A stretch of DNA of 64,000 nucleotides from NCBI RefSeq assembly GCF_900143565.1, contig NZ_FREX01000004.1, forward strand, positions 62,001 through 126,000. Direction: 5' to 3'. The position numbers and the translations under genes are program-made. The notes beneath the pieces are model-generated. The model was not told the DNA's origin. It ran no database searches and worked only from the letters and a program-made list of their open reading frames with translations. The stretch is from Pseudovibrio sp. Alg231-02. Its GTDB lineage: Bacteria > Pseudomonadota > Alphaproteobacteria > Rhizobiales > Stappiaceae. Positions 52,857 to 62,299 of this stretch are shown in pieces. Numbering within the stretch: the stretch's first letter is position 1; each line of letters opens with the position of its first letter.

Positions 52857-53366
52857 GTGGCCAACTTATCCCGCAGAGCATTCTTTACCCGCTTAAGCGC
52901 TACCCCAGAGGTGGTGTCTCCGGTTCGTCCGCCTTGGACAACGGAACAGCGGATTGAAGACAAATGCACCGGCTGTTTTGAATGCGTCAAAGCCTGCCCG
53001 GAAGCCATTTTGTTCAGCGCGGATAATCGGCCTTACCTCAAAACCGGCGTTGGAGAATGCACGTTCTGCGAAGAGTGCGCAAAAGCGTGCCCAGAGGAAG
53101 ATCTGTTTGATCTGACTGCGGCACCCTGGAGGCTCACAGCAGAAATTCAGCAAGAGGCATGTCTGCTTGGAAAGGGCGTTTCCTGCCAGACCTGCACCGA
53201 CAGCTGTGACCCAAGAGCCCTCCGGTTCGATATGCGTGTCGCACCTACAGGAAAGATTCAACTGGATGCAGACCAATGCAATGGCTGCGGAGCTTGTCTC
53301 ATTTCCTGCCCCGTAGATGCGATCGCCATGAACGACCAGAGCCGAGAAAGTTTAGCAAATGCGTAA
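52857..53366 (+). CDS. napF: Ferredoxin-type protein NapF
   Basis: A 169-residue cytoplasmic iron-sulfur protein with four Cys motifs: CTGCFECVKACPEA, CTFCEECAKACPEE, CQTCTDSCDP and CNGCGACLISCP, each set for a [4Fe-4S] cluster. The RRAFFTR opening is common in NapF. It helps NapA maturation, with electrons or cluster assembly. GTG start at 52857 after AAGAGGTAG. Overlaps napD by 8 nt. Confidence 0.93.
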   Translation: MANLSRRAFFTRLSATPEVVSPVRPPWTTEQRIEDKCTGCFECVKACPEAILFSADNRPYLKTGVGECTFCEECAKACPEEDLFDLTAAPWRLTAEIQQEACLLGKGVSCQTCTDSCDPRALRFDMRVAPTGKIQLDADQCNGCGACLISCPVDAIAMNDQSRESLANA

Positions 53367-53697
53367 TGCAACAACCGTAGAGCGCGAAGAAGAAGCCGGT
53401 GTCTGGCACATTTCAAGTGTGCTGCTCCAGGCCGATCCTGCCAAGCGAGAGCAGATATGCGCTGCGATTGAACAGATACCTTCTGCTGAAATTACAGAAG
53501 TATCTGACTCTACAAAGATAATTGTGACGCTGGAAACACCGAGCGAACGCGACCTCGCGAACGCTTTGAGTGACATGCAGCAGTTAGATGGCGTGGTTAC
53601 CGCTTCGCTCATCTTCCACCAAACCGACACCACCGACCTCAATTCAATTGTGATTTCTGATCAGGGTGACATGCAACCCGAGGGGACTTGCTCATGA
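53359..53697 (+). CDS. napD: NapD chaperone
   Basis: A 112-residue cytoplasmic protein of the NapD family: [30 protein letters not shown] near the start and SLIFHQTD near the end. NapD binds the twin-arginine signal of NapA and guides cofactor insertion before Tat export. It overlaps napF by 8 nt and napA by 4 nt (ATGA), so all three are coupled. The N-terminal residues differ somewhat from better-known NapD proteins. Confidence 0.92.
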   Translation: MRNATTVEREEEAGVWHISSVLLQADPAKREQICAAIEQIPSAEITEVSDSTKIIVTLETPSERDLANALSDMQQLDGVVTASLIFHQTDTTDLNSIVISDQGDMQPEGTCS

Positions 53698-56192
53698 TTA
53701 AACTAACAAGACGCGCTGTCATTAAGGCGCAGGCTGTTGCAGCGGCAACTGCCGCAGCCGGGGCAAGCCTTCCGGCGCAAGCAGCAAACATTGTAACGGA
53801 TGCAAGCAAAACAGACCTGAAATGGTCCAAAGCTGCTTGCCGCTTCTGCGGTACCGGTTGTTCCATCATGGTTGCGACCAAGAATGACCGCGTTGTTGCA
53901 ACACATGGTGATGCTCAGAGCCCGGTTAACAAAGGCCTGAACTGTGTGAAAGGTTACTTCCTTTCCAAGATCATGTACGGCAAGGACCGTCTTGAGCAGC
54001 CACTGCTGCGTAAAACCGACGGCAAGTACGACAAAGAAGGCGAATTCGAGCCAGTATCCTGGGACGAAGCTTTCGACATCATGGCTGTGAAAGCAAAAGA
54101 AGCCATGAAGAAGAACGGCCCTTACGCGGTTGGCATGTTCGGCTCAGGCCAGTGGACTGTTTGGGAAGGCTACGCGGCTGCCAAGCTCTGGAAAGCTGGC
54201 TTCCGCTCCAACACCATTGACCCGAACGCACGTCACTGCATGGCTTCTGCTGTGGGCGCATTCATGCGTACCTTCGGCATCGATGAGCCAATGGGTTGTT
54301 ATGACGATTTTGAGAACGCAGACGCATTCGTGCTCTGGGGTTCCAACATGGCTGAGATGCACCCGGTTCTGTGGACCCGTCTTGCTGATCGCCGCCTGTC
54401 TAACCCAGATGTAAAAGTTGCTGTTCTTTCTACATACCAGCACCGCAGCTTTGACCTTGCTGACATCCCAATGGTCTTCACTCCACAGACCGATCTCGTG
54501 ATTGCGAACTTCATCGCAAATTACATCATCGAGAACGAAGCCGTGGACATGGACTTCGTTAGCAAGCACACCAACTTCCGTCTTGGCAATCAGGACATCG
54601 GTTATGGCCTGCGCCCTGAGCACCCACTGCAGCAAGCTGCTAAAAACGCTGACAAAGCTGGTGGTTCTAAAGAGATCAGCTTCGAAGAGTACGCAGAGTT
54701 CGTTAAGCCGTACACTCTCGAATACGCTGAGAAGATGTCTGGTGTTCCTGCAAACCGTCTGCTGGAACTGGCAAAGCTTTACGCTGATCCAGACAAAAAG
54801 GTTATGTCCCTGTGGACCATGGGTGCGAACCAGCATACCCGCGGCGTTTGGGTCAACCAGATGTTCTACAACATCCACCTTCTCACCGGCAAAATCTCCA
54901 AGCCAGGCTGTGGTCCGTTCTCACTGACCGGTCAGCCATCCGCTTGTGGTACGGCTCGTGAAGTTGGTACCTTCGCACACCGTCTGCCAGCAGACATGGT
55001 TGTGAAGAACCCAGATCACCGTAAATACGCTGAGAAAATCTGGAAACTGCCAGACGGCACCATCCCGGCAAAGCCTGGTTACCATGCTGTTCTGCAGTCC
55101 CGCATGCTCAAAGACGGCAAGCTGAACTTCTACTGGACCCAGGTCACCAACAACATGCAGGCTGGTCCTAACGTTGTTGAAGAGATCTACCCAGGCTGGA
55201 GAAATCCAGAGAACTTCATCGTTGTTTCCGATCCGTACCCAACAGTATCCGCAATGGCTGCTGACCTTATTCTGCCAACCGCAATGTGGGTAGAAAAAGA
55301 AGGTGCATACGGTAACGCTGAACGTCGTACTCAGTTCTGGCATCAGCTGGTTTCTGCTCCAGGCGACGCAAAGTCTGACCTTTGGCAGACCGTTGAGTTC
55401 TCCAAGCGCTTCAAAGTTGAAGAAGTATGGCCTGAAGAACTGATCGCAAAGCAGCCAGAAGTACGCGGTAAAACTCTGTTTGACATCCTGTTCGCAAACG
55501 GCAACGTCGACAAGTTCCCGCTTTCTGAAACCAGCGATGAGTACAAGAACGACGAGTCCAACGACTTCGGCTTCTACATTCAAAAAGGTCTGTTCGAAGA
55601 ATACGCTGCCTTTGGCCGTGACCATGGTCACGATCTGGCACCGTTCGAGCGTTACCACGAAGAACGTGGCCTGCGTTGGCCTGTTGTGAATGGCAAAGAA
55701 ACCCAGTGGCGCTTCCGCGAAGGGGCTGACCCATACGTTGGCGAAGGCAAGGGCTACGAGTTCTACGGCCATAAAGACGGCAAGGCACGCATCTTCGCGC
55801 TTCCTTACGAGCCGCCAGCAGAAAGCCCGGATGAAGAATACGATTTCTGGCTCTGCACAGGCCGTGTGATTGAACACTGGCACACTGGTTCCATGACCCA
55901 GCGCGTTCCTGAGCTGTACAAAGCTGTTCCAGATGCTCTGTGCTACATGCATCCGGATGATGCAAAAGCGAAGGGTCTGCGTCGTGGTTCTGAAGTGCGC
56001 GTTGTTTCCCGTCGCGGTGAAATCACAACACGCATCGAGACCCGTGGCCGTAACAAGCCGCCAAAAGGCCTCGTGTTCGTACCGTTCTTTGATGCAAGCC
56101 AGCTCATCAACAAGGTGACACTGGATGCAACAGATCCTCTTTCAAAACAGACCGACTATAAGAAGTGCGCGGTCAAGATCGTAGCCGTGTGA
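53694..56192 (+). CDS. napA: Periplasmic nitrate reductase catalytic subunit NapA
   Basis: An 832-residue molybdoenzyme. A Tat signal TRRAVIKA starts at residue 5, though it lacks the usual FLK after the arginines. The [4Fe-4S] cysteines are 49, 52, 56 and 84 (CRFCGTGC and NCVKG). The Mo-binding Cys is near residue 182 in ARHCMASAV. The length and C-terminal molybdopterin domain are normal. It reduces nitrate to nitrite in the periplasm. ATG 53694 overlaps the napD stop; TTG at 53688 is less likely. The gene uses many preferred codons, as in a highly expressed enzyme. Confidence 0.97.
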   Translation: MIKLTRRAVIKAQAVAAATAAAGASLPAQAANIVTDASKTDLKWSKAACRFCGTGCSIMVATKNDRVVATHGDAQSPVNKGLNCVKGYFLSKIMYGKDRLEQPLLRKTDGKYDKEGEFEPVSWDEAFDIMAVKAKEAMKKNGPYAVGMFGSGQWTVWEGYAAAKLWKAGFRSNTIDPNARHCMASAVGAFMRTFGIDEPMGCYDDFENADAFVLWGSNMAEMHPVLWTRLADRRLSNPDVKVAVLSTYQHRSFDLADIPMVFTPQTDLVIANFIANYIIENEAVDMDFVSKHTNFRLGNQDIGYGLRPEHPLQQAAKNADKAGGSKEISFEEYAEFVKPYTLEYAEKMSGVPANRLLELAKLYADPDKKVMSLWTMGANQHTRGVWVNQMFYNIHLLTGKISKPGCGPFSLTGQPSACGTAREVGTFAHRLPADMVVKNPDHRKYAEKIWKLPDGTIPAKPGYHAVLQSRMLKDGKLNFYWTQVTNNMQAGPNVVEEIYPGWRNPENFIVVSDPYPTVSAMAADLILPTAMWVEKEGAYGNAERRTQFWHQLVSAPGDAKSDLWQTVEFSKRFKVEEVWPEELIAKQPEVRGKTLFDILFANGNVDKFPLSETSDEYKNDESNDFGFYIQKGLFEEYAAFGRDHGHDLAPFERYHEERGLRWPVVNGKETQWRFREGADPYVGEGKGYEFYGHKDGKARIFALPYEPPAESPDEEYDFWLCTGRVIEHWHTGSMTQRVPELYKAVPDALCYMHPDDAKAKGLRRGSEVRVVSRRGEITTRIETRGRNKPPKGLVFVPFFDASQLINKVTLDATDPLSKQTDYKKCAVKIVAV

Positions 56193-56200
56193 GGTACGCC

Positions 56201-56662
56201 ATGAAACTTCTGAAACTCCTTGTAGCCAGCTTTATCGCTGTGTCTGTCTTTGGTGGAGCAAGCTCATTTGCTGCTGACACCATCTCCGAAATGCGCAACG
56301 CGGACATCCTGACTCAGGATGCCGCACCGCGGATCCCGAAAGTGGTGAACTCTGACGAACGTCAGGTGCGTAACTACCCTGAGCAGCCACCATTGATCCC
56401 TCACAAGATCGACGGCTACCAGATCGACAAGCGCCTGAACAAATGCATGACTTGTCACAGCCGTACGGCAATTGAGAAGTCTCAGGCACCAATGATCTCC
56501 ATCACGCACTTTATGAACCGTGATAATCAGTTCCTGGCGTCTGTTTCCCCTCGCCGTTTCTTCTGCACCCAGTGTCATGTGCCTCAGACTGAAGCCAAGC
56601 CACTGGTTGAGAACACCTTCGTTGACGTTGATGACGTGCTCGAAGGTAAGGCCGGCAAGTAG
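56201..56662 (+). CDS. napB: Diheme cytochrome c subunit NapB
   Basis: A 153-residue periplasmic protein with a signal peptide (1-22). Two heme-binding motifs are seen: CMTCH (residue about 83) and CTQCH (about 122), plus distal His residues in HKID and HFMNRD. It passes electrons from NapC to NapA. ATG 56201 follows a GAGG site 8 nt after napA. Length is typical. Confidence 0.95.
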   Translation: MKLLKLLVASFIAVSVFGGASSFAADTISEMRNADILTQDAAPRIPKVVNSDERQVRNYPEQPPLIPHKIDGYQIDKRLNKCMTCHSRTAIEKSQAPMISITHFMNRDNQFLASVSPRRFFCTQCHVPQTEAKPLVENTFVDVDDVLEGKAGK

Positions 56663-56673
56663 GAGCACACCGT

Positions 56674-57264
56674 ATGTTTTCAGCTATCAAACGGTTCTGG
56701 CAGGTTATCCGCAAACCTAGTGTCCATTACAGCCTCGGCTTTTTGACACTTGGCGGGTTCGTCGCTGGCATCATCTTCTGGGGTGGGTTCAACACCGCCC
56801 TGGAAGTCACCAACACAGAAGAATTCTGTATTGGGTGTCACGAGATGGAAAACACTGTCTATCAGGAACTCAAGACCACCATTCACTATACCAACCGGTC
56901 TGGTGTGCGTGCGACTTGTCCTGATTGTCACGTACCTCACAACTGGACCTCCAAGGTTGCCCGTAAGATTCAGGCATCCAAGGAAGTTTACGGCAAAATC
57001 TTCGGCACAATCAGCACACCGGAGAAATTCGAGGACAAGCGTCTTGAGCTGGCAAGCCACGAATGGGCTCGCTTTAAAGCCAACGACTCTCTTGAATGCC
57101 GTAACTGTCACAGTGAAGAGTCCATGGACTTTACACGCCAGAGCCTGAGAGCTTCTGAGCAGCACGAAAAATTCCTCGTGACTGGTGAGAAGACCTGTAT
57201 CGACTGCCACAAAGGCATCGCACACAAGCTACCTGATCTGAGCCTGCTGAAAGAGGGTCATTAA
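56674..57264 (+). CDS. napC: Tetraheme quinol dehydrogenase NapC
   Basis: A 196-residue NapC/NirT cytochrome with one N-terminal membrane helix (about 20-40) and four CxxCH motifs: CIGCH, CPDCH, CRNCH and CIDCH. It takes electrons from quinol and passes them to NapB. It ends the operon. With no napGH present, NapC is the only visible quinol route. A strong terminator follows at 57393. Confidence 0.96.
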   Translation: MFSAIKRFWQVIRKPSVHYSLGFLTLGGFVAGIIFWGGFNTALEVTNTEEFCIGCHEMENTVYQELKTTIHYTNRSGVRATCPDCHVPHNWTSKVARKIQASKEVYGKIFGTISTPEKFEDKRLELASHEWARFKANDSLECRNCHSEESMDFTRQSLRASEQHEKFLVTGEKTCIDCHKGIAHKLPDLSLLKEGH

Positions 57265-57848
57265 GAGTGAAGCTTGCTTGATTGGTTACGGTCAAATCTC
57301 GCAAACTCACTCAAGCAAAGACTTTAGAACTCAATGCGTGTTTGCAAGTGTACGCGGCGAGTTCTAAGACCCATCACATGCTCAGACAAAAGAACCCCGC
57401 GGTTTGAAACCACGGGGTTTTTTCTTGTCCACATTTATTCCATAATTTTATCAATTAAAATTATATGAAATATACTCATGAGGAAAATTTCTGAAAAATG
57501 CCTCAGAGTCACCTCAATTCCCGCAATTTTGCGAGAGTTTACAAATATTAACCATTGCAAGTCTCACCTGAAATTTTTTGCATATTTTCACCCTAGGGGT
57601 ATCCCTAATTTCCTTAGGGAAGGTCTCCAGCCTCGCGCCAGTGCTTTTTGACACTCCAGCAAAAATCGTGGGCCATATGCTCTCTGAAAATCGAGAGTAT
57701 TAGAACACACCTCATCTGCAACCCATTGTTTTTGCGGAACTAATAAACTCGTCCTCAGTTCAGGTGTATGTTTTACGCAGTGCAGCTGAAAAAATTTAGA
57801 CAGGGTGGAACCCGACTTGGGCACACTCCTCTGAAAGGACATAAAAAG
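57265..57848. other. 584-nt region between napC and adhesin cassette 2
   Basis: It contains the nap terminator, then an AT-rich promoter zone. CCCTAGGGGTAT (57591-57602) and CTTAGGGAAG (57613-57622) form, with an inverted repeat TCCCTAA/TTAGGGA (57602-57620), a composite site resembling that before cassette 1 in the opposite orientation. A minus-strand frame at 57588-58004 is only a shadow. Confidence 0.55.
57393..57423 (+). terminator. Terminator of the nap operon
   Basis: AACCCCG (57393-57399) / CGGGGTT (57413-57419), with inner GGTT/AACC and one mismatch, followed by TTTTTT. Begins about 130 nt after napC. Confidence 0.85.
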
Positions 57849-58817
57849 ATGAACGCATTGAAGCTTTCTGCTGCTGCCGTGGCCCTCATCGCAGGCATGA
57901 GCACCGCTCACGCTGCTAATATCTCCGTTTCTGACGGCACAGTGACCACCACTGGCGGCACCGTAAGCGGCGGTCTGGCTGATGGTTCCGCGACCACCGG
58001 ACAAGCAGGTACAGCAACTGGCATCACTGCAACCATAAGTGATATTAATGAGTCAGACCTAAGCAGCGCTCTTCAAGCCAAGATCAATGACTCCATCGAT
58101 GAGTCCGATCTCAGCTCTGCGTTGGCAACGAAGATCAACGGCAAAGCTGATCAGGGTGCACTTGAAGCTGAGCAGCTGCGGATTACCCAAAATGCTGATG
58201 ACATCAGCACAAACGTCGGTGATATCGCAGACAACAAGATTGCTATTAGCGCAAATACAGCTGCACACGAGCTCAATGCGCAGAATATTGCCACCAATGT
58301 AACCGACATCAAAGGCAACAAGGACGCAATTGCGGTCAATTTGGCCTCCATCGACCAGAACACAACCAATATTGCTTCCAACACGGGTCGTATTGGTGTG
58401 AATGAAGGAAATATCGCAACTAACACGACCAACATCTCTTCCAATACTGGCCGCATTGAAGTGAATGAAGGTAACATCGCTTCGAACACAAACCGCATCG
58501 GCGTAAACGAGCAGAACATCGCAACTAACGCTGCGAACATCTCCTCCAACACTGATCGCATCTCGTCGCTGGAAGGTGATGTTGACGAACTGCGCAGCGG
58601 TGTGGCGATGGCGGTGGCGATTGCCAATGCGCCGGTCCTTCAGGGTGGCAAAAACGGTATCTCCGTATCCGGTGGTTTTGGACACTTCAAAGGCAAAGCT
58701 GCATCTGCTCTGAAAGTGGCGTTCCTGCCAACCGAGAACATGGCTGTTACAGCTTCTGTAGCCACAGACTTCAGCAACAACGTCACTGCTGGTGCTGGCC
58801 TGGGCTTCTCCTTCTAA
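57849..58817 (+). CDS. YadA-anchored adhesin-like protein with long N@d coiled coil, cassette copy 2
   Basis: A 322-residue exported protein: signal peptide 1-22, a short Gly/Thr-rich head (23-100), then 18 consecutive heptads at about residues 111-236 with Asn at position 5 and mostly Ile at position 2 (NIATNTT, NISSNTG, RIEVNEG and so on), and a YadA-like anchor (251-322) ending GAGLGFSF. Ile at position a and Asn at d form a left-handed trimer core with anion-binding layers in known adhesins. The anchor is nearly the same as in copy 1, while the stalk is much longer. Followed 15 nt later by an IalB-like gene. ATG 57849 was chosen since the signal peptide starts there. Confidence 0.87.
   Translation: MNALKLSAAAVALIAGMSTAHAANISVSDGTVTTTGGTVSGGLADGSATTGQAGTATGITATISDINESDLSSALQAKINDSIDESDLSSALATKINGKADQGALEAEQLRITQNADDISTNVGDIADNKIAISANTAAHELNAQNIATNVTDIKGNKDAIAVNLASIDQNTTNIASNTGRIGVNEGNIATNTTNISSNTGRIEVNEGNIASNTNRIGVNEQNIATNAANISSNTDRISSLEGDVDELRSGVAMAVAIANAPVLQGGKNGISVSGGFGHFKGKAASALKVAFLPTENMAVTASVATDFSNNVTAGAGLGFSF
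58179..58556 (+). repeat. 18 tandem 21-bp heptad-coding units
   Basis: In-frame units of 21 bp encode the (N/R)I-x-x-N-x-x heptads of the stalk. Units are degenerate at third positions but some near-identical blocks recur (AACATCGCAACTAAC occurs twice, near 58410 and 58516), so unit number may change by slippage or recombination. Confidence 0.8.
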
Positions 58818-58831
58818 CAAGGAAGTAGATC

Positions 58832-59344
58832 ATGAAACCAATCTGGATCCTGCTGACAGCGGCAATGCTCTTTTTCTTTCAGGGTGTGAATGCGTACAGC
58901 ACCACTGAGCCTTCCAATGAAGAGGATTGGTCAGTCAAATGCAGCAGTGACCTGTGTCAGGTCTATGCTGAAATCCGGCTTGAGAACGGTGCGCTGGTAA
59001 ATTCCATCATGTTTCGCAAACTCGAAGCAGATGTGTATGCAGCTATTATCAAGCTGCCGCTCGGGATCCACATCCCCAGCGGTATCCAGATTGGCATTGA
59101 TGATGATGCCTTGTTCGACGCAAAGCTGATCACCTGTCAGCCAGACGGGTGCGAAGCGGCGTTTAACGCCAACAAGACCATCGTCAACTTCCTCAAACGC
59201 GGCAAGGCCATGTCCATTGTGGTCACCAAGACCAATGACCGCAAAAAGCTGGCGCTGAACTACTCTCTGATCGGCTTCACCCGCAACTGGGAAGAGTTCA
59301 CCAAACGCATGGCAGTCTTGCTGCCAGATGAGACAACCGGCTGA
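58832..59344 (+). CDS. IalB-family-like secreted protein, cassette copy 2
   Basis: A 170-residue secreted protein, signal peptide to about residue 22, with the same motifs as copy 1: DWSVKC, CQVYAEIRLENG, LPLGIHIPSGIQIGID, CQPDGCEAAF and LNYSLIGFTRNW. Four cysteines are conserved. It lies 15 nt behind the adhesin gene. Conservation between the two copies is about as strong as that of the adhesin anchors, while the adhesin heads and stalks differ. The IalB name rests on family resemblance, so its biochemical role is open. Confidence 0.85.
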   Translation: MKPIWILLTAAMLFFFQGVNAYSTTEPSNEEDWSVKCSSDLCQVYAEIRLENGALVNSIMFRKLEADVYAAIIKLPLGIHIPSGIQIGIDDDALFDAKLITCQPDGCEAAFNANKTIVNFLKRGKAMSIVVTKTNDRKKLALNYSLIGFTRNWEEFTKRMAVLLPDETTG

Positions 59345-59800
59345 TTTGCCCTGCCAAGACCCATGGTTGAAGCTTTAAGCTTTGGGGTCTATATTGAGGA
59401 AGATAGGAACGGGAGGCTCTCGCCCCCATTCCCGTCGCTAGATGACTTTAATAAGAGCTCGGAAGAAGATGGTCAGTCGATTCCGGGCTCTTGTCATGCG
59501 CAGCTTAAACTTAAGCTTAATCGCAAGGTTCATCCAACATACCACCTCCTTACCAGGCCTTGCTACGATCGGAGTGCCTAACTCTCTCCGATTGCGCGGA
59601 CTGACACGCGCTGCTGCTTTGCAAGGAAGTGGCTGACAGCAGCCTAACAAGCTCGCAAACACTGCGCGTCCCCGGATCATCTCCCGCACAAAACACCTAG
59701 CTTTATCTTTGGGTATCAGGTCTCGCAATCTCATGAGGCTTCCCGATCACTACGCCTGAAAAGCAGCCATCACTTAACGCTTTGTTTTGTCTGTCAGACC
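59345..59800. other. 456-nt region after adhesin cassette 2
   Basis: A weak hairpin near 59408-59436 (ACGGGA/TCCCGT) may end the cassette transcript. A 72-codon frame at 59363-59581 has poor composition and no support. The stretch is otherwise featureless to the eye. Confidence 0.5.
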
Positions 59801-60712
59801 ATGAAGTTTGCCCCTGCTGTACAACGTAAACTAGGATTACACAGAGCTATAACGCGCAGCAGCAGGGTGATGTCGTTGACAGACCACGTGAAGAAATCAG
59901 AGCACCTCTCAAACATCGCGGCCTTTTATTCCGGAAAGCTTGCGGACGTGAAGGGCAGGAACACCTTCCAGCAAGCACTGGCTCCTGATTATGATGCGCA
60001 AGAGATACCCGAGCACTTGCTCGGGTCCAGTTTCGGCTGTGGCAATCCGCTGGCTTTCTCGCAGATCAAAGAGGGGGAGACAGTGCTTGATCTTGGATCC
60101 GGCGCGGGGCTGGACCTTATCCTCGCCGCCGAGAAGACAGGTCCAGCGGGTAAAGTCATTGGCATTGATGTCAGTGAGGATATGATCACGCTGGCCAAAC
60201 GCAATTGCGTGCAGCATGGCCTCCATAACATTGAACTCCATCAAGGTGTTATTGAGCATCTACCATTCCCGGATCAGTCCATGGACTGGGTCATCTCAAA
60301 CTGCGTTATCAATCTGTCTGCCGATAAAGCTGCGGTGTTTTCTGAGATCAACCGCGTGCTCAAGCCGGGCGGCAAACTTGTCATTTCAGACATGCTGGCG
60401 GAGGACTTACCGGACTGGCTGCATATGCATCAGGATCTTCTGTCCGCCTGTATTTCTGGTGCGGTCTCAGAAGCAGCTTATTTAGAATACGCAGGAAACA
60501 GCGGTCTCACTGCGCTGACCGTTCTGGATCGTATGACCTATGAGGATTCCGTTCTGAAACAGCTCATCAAAGACGAGCTGCCCGTTGCATTGGAAGAACT
60601 GGCCAGACAACTTGGGCTTTCAACAGATGCGATGCTGGACAAGGCTGTCACCGAACTCTCAGGTAAGGTAAAGGCCATCAAGCTCTATGGCGAAAAGCCT
60701 GCGTTAGGCTGA
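59801..60712 (+). CDS. arsM: Arsenite methyltransferase-type SAM enzyme
   Basis: A 303-residue methyltransferase with a Rossmann SAM motif VLDLGSGAGLD. Three cysteines expected in ArsM are present: Cys80 in SFGCGNP, Cys168 in SNCVINLS and Cys217 in SACISGA, matching the spacing in known arsenite methyltransferases. It would turn As(III) into methylated forms in the cytoplasm. The N-terminal start is unsure: ATG 59801 gives a basic extension; ATG 59870 or GTG 59867 gives a more usual start. No other ars gene is near. Convergent with a permease gene. Confidence 0.85.
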   Translation: MKFAPAVQRKLGLHRAITRSSRVMSLTDHVKKSEHLSNIAAFYSGKLADVKGRNTFQQALAPDYDAQEIPEHLLGSSFGCGNPLAFSQIKEGETVLDLGSGAGLDLILAAEKTGPAGKVIGIDVSEDMITLAKRNCVQHGLHNIELHQGVIEHLPFPDQSMDWVISNCVINLSADKAAVFSEINRVLKPGGKLVISDMLAEDLPDWLHMHQDLLSACISGAVSEAAYLEYAGNSGLTALTVLDRMTYEDSVLKQLIKDELPVALEELARQLGLSTDAMLDKAVTELSGKVKAIKLYGEKPALG

Positions 60713-60722
60713 GGTGAGAGCC

Positions 60723-62045
60723 TTAAGCCCTTCTTCGACCCAACAAAACATAATAGCCAACACCCAGCCCCATGAGGACCAAAGCAATCAACGCAGCCAC
60801 AAGATCATACGCAAAGCACGAAGTAAGTGCCAAAAGCGAAAGAGCGAGCGTTACATACGCCGTTTTTTGCCCACCCGGCGCACGATAAGGCCGGTGCAAC
60901 TCGGTATAATCTCGCTTCAGCAAAATATAACTCACGCTTTGCAGCGAATAGGAGAGCGTCGCGCCGATCACTGCAATGTTGATCATTAACTCTCCTTTGC
61001 CCGTCAACGAACAGAGGAATCCAATCACACCGGGAATAATCAGCGCCCAGTGTGGCACTTTTCGTGAGCTGATCGCGGACATGAACCGGGGCAAATATCC
61101 TTCCCTCGACATGGCAAAGACCAGGCGGCTGTATCCAAAAATAATAGAGAAGAACGAAGCAATCAGTCCTGTAAGCCCGATCAGATTGACGATGGCGGCC
61201 AGAACGGAGTCTTCGCCGAACACATGATCAAGCGCATCTACCAGTGGCGCGCCGTAATCTCCCACTTCCACAGCGGTCGCAGCACCGGGAATGAACACAA
61301 CAATAAGCAGCCCATTGGCCAGCAGAAACAACATTGCCCCAATGATACCGCGCGGCAGATCAACCGCAGGGTTCTTGGCCTCCTCCGCTGCAAGAGGTAC
61401 GCCTTCCACCGCTAGAAACAGCCACATGGCAAACGGAAGGGCTGCCCAGACTGAAACTTCATCGAATGCCAGCAGGTTTTGCTGATCAGAGCTGAAATGA
61501 ACAGAGGCCGCCAGATTGGCAAAGCTGAAATGCGGCACCAGCGCCACCAATGTCACCACAATCGCCAGCACAGCAAAAGCCGTCACAACCAACATAAAAC
61601 GCAGGGCCTCACCAGCTCCAAGCAGGTGAACACCGATGAAAGCCACGTAAAACACTGCATACACCAAGGGGCCATTGATACCCCAAAGCGCTTCAAGATA
61701 CTGTCCGATGAAGATCACAATCGCGGCTGGCGCAATGGAATACTCCAGCAAAACCGCAAGCGCCGTTGCAAAGCCGCCTGTATCTCCCATCACCTTCCGC
61801 GAGATCCGATAGCCCCCAGCGGCACTCGGCAATGCGGCGGACATCTCTGCAAGGCACAGAACAAGGCAGAAATACATGAGCCCCATCAATGCCACTGCGA
61901 TGACCATGCCGAACCAGTTCGTCACCGCGAAGCCGTAGTTCCACCCGGCAAAGCTGCCTGAGATCACATAGGAAACCCCAAGCGTTGCCAGCAAAAACCA
62001 GCCTGCGGCTCCCTTTTGAAGCTGTGATTTCTCTTCGTGTGCCAT
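60723..62045 (-). CDS. APC-family permease, ethanolamine-permease-like
   Basis: A 440-residue protein with about 12 membrane helices and the APC hallmark GWFLLATLGVSYVISGSFAGWNYGF. The sequence LAEMSAALPSAAGGYRISRKVMG and following line up with ethanolamine permeases of the TIGR00908 type. ATG 62045 begins the family start; a longer upstream frame is not supported. No ethanolamine utilisation genes are adjacent. Ethanolamine or a similar amine is inferred. Confidence 0.87.
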   Translation of the reverse strand: MAHEEKSQLQKGAAGWFLLATLGVSYVISGSFAGWNYGFAVTNWFGMVIAVALMGLMYFCLVLCLAEMSAALPSAAGGYRISRKVMGDTGGFATALAVLLEYSIAPAAIVIFIGQYLEALWGINGPLVYAVFYVAFIGVHLLGAGEALRFMLVVTAFAVLAIVVTLVALVPHFSFANLAASVHFSSDQQNLLAFDEVSVWAALPFAMWLFLAVEGVPLAAEEAKNPAVDLPRGIIGAMLFLLANGLLIVVFIPGAATAVEVGDYGAPLVDALDHVFGEDSVLAAIVNLIGLTGLIASFFSIIFGYSRLVFAMSREGYLPRFMSAISSRKVPHWALIIPGVIGFLCSLTGKGELMINIAVIGATLSYSLQSVSYILLKRDYTELHRPYRAPGGQKTAYVTLALSLLALTSCFAYDLVAALIALVLMGLGVGYYVLLGRRRA

Positions 62046-62299
62046 TGCAATTGATGCCCATGAACGGAGCGAAAGCCTGAAGTAGGCCACCAGCTTACTA
62101 CTCCTGCCCCAACACCCAACACCCGCTATTTCTCTCGGACTGCCCCTAAGCATCAGTTGGCGTAATGTTGACCCTCTCGCCTTTTCTGCATTAATTCCCA
62201 TTCACGGGAATCGATTGAAAAGAACAGCCTGATCATTGGCGAGGATATTCAGGCCCAGCTAAGTTTTTGGGATGACCTTTGCATTGGGAGGAGCGAAGC

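Noticed and set aside
57588-58004. 138-codon minus-strand frame
   Set aside because: Its first part is antisense to the adhesin signal peptide and head; the sequence is low in recognisable features and overlaps the promoter region of cassette 2.
58179-58556. CRISPR-like array
   Set aside because: The 21-bp periodic repeats lack conserved identical repeats and unique spacers; they encode protein heptads in frame.
59363-59581. 72-codon plus-strand frame after the second cassette
   Set aside because: Composition and codon choice are unlike the genes around it and no ribosome site precedes it.
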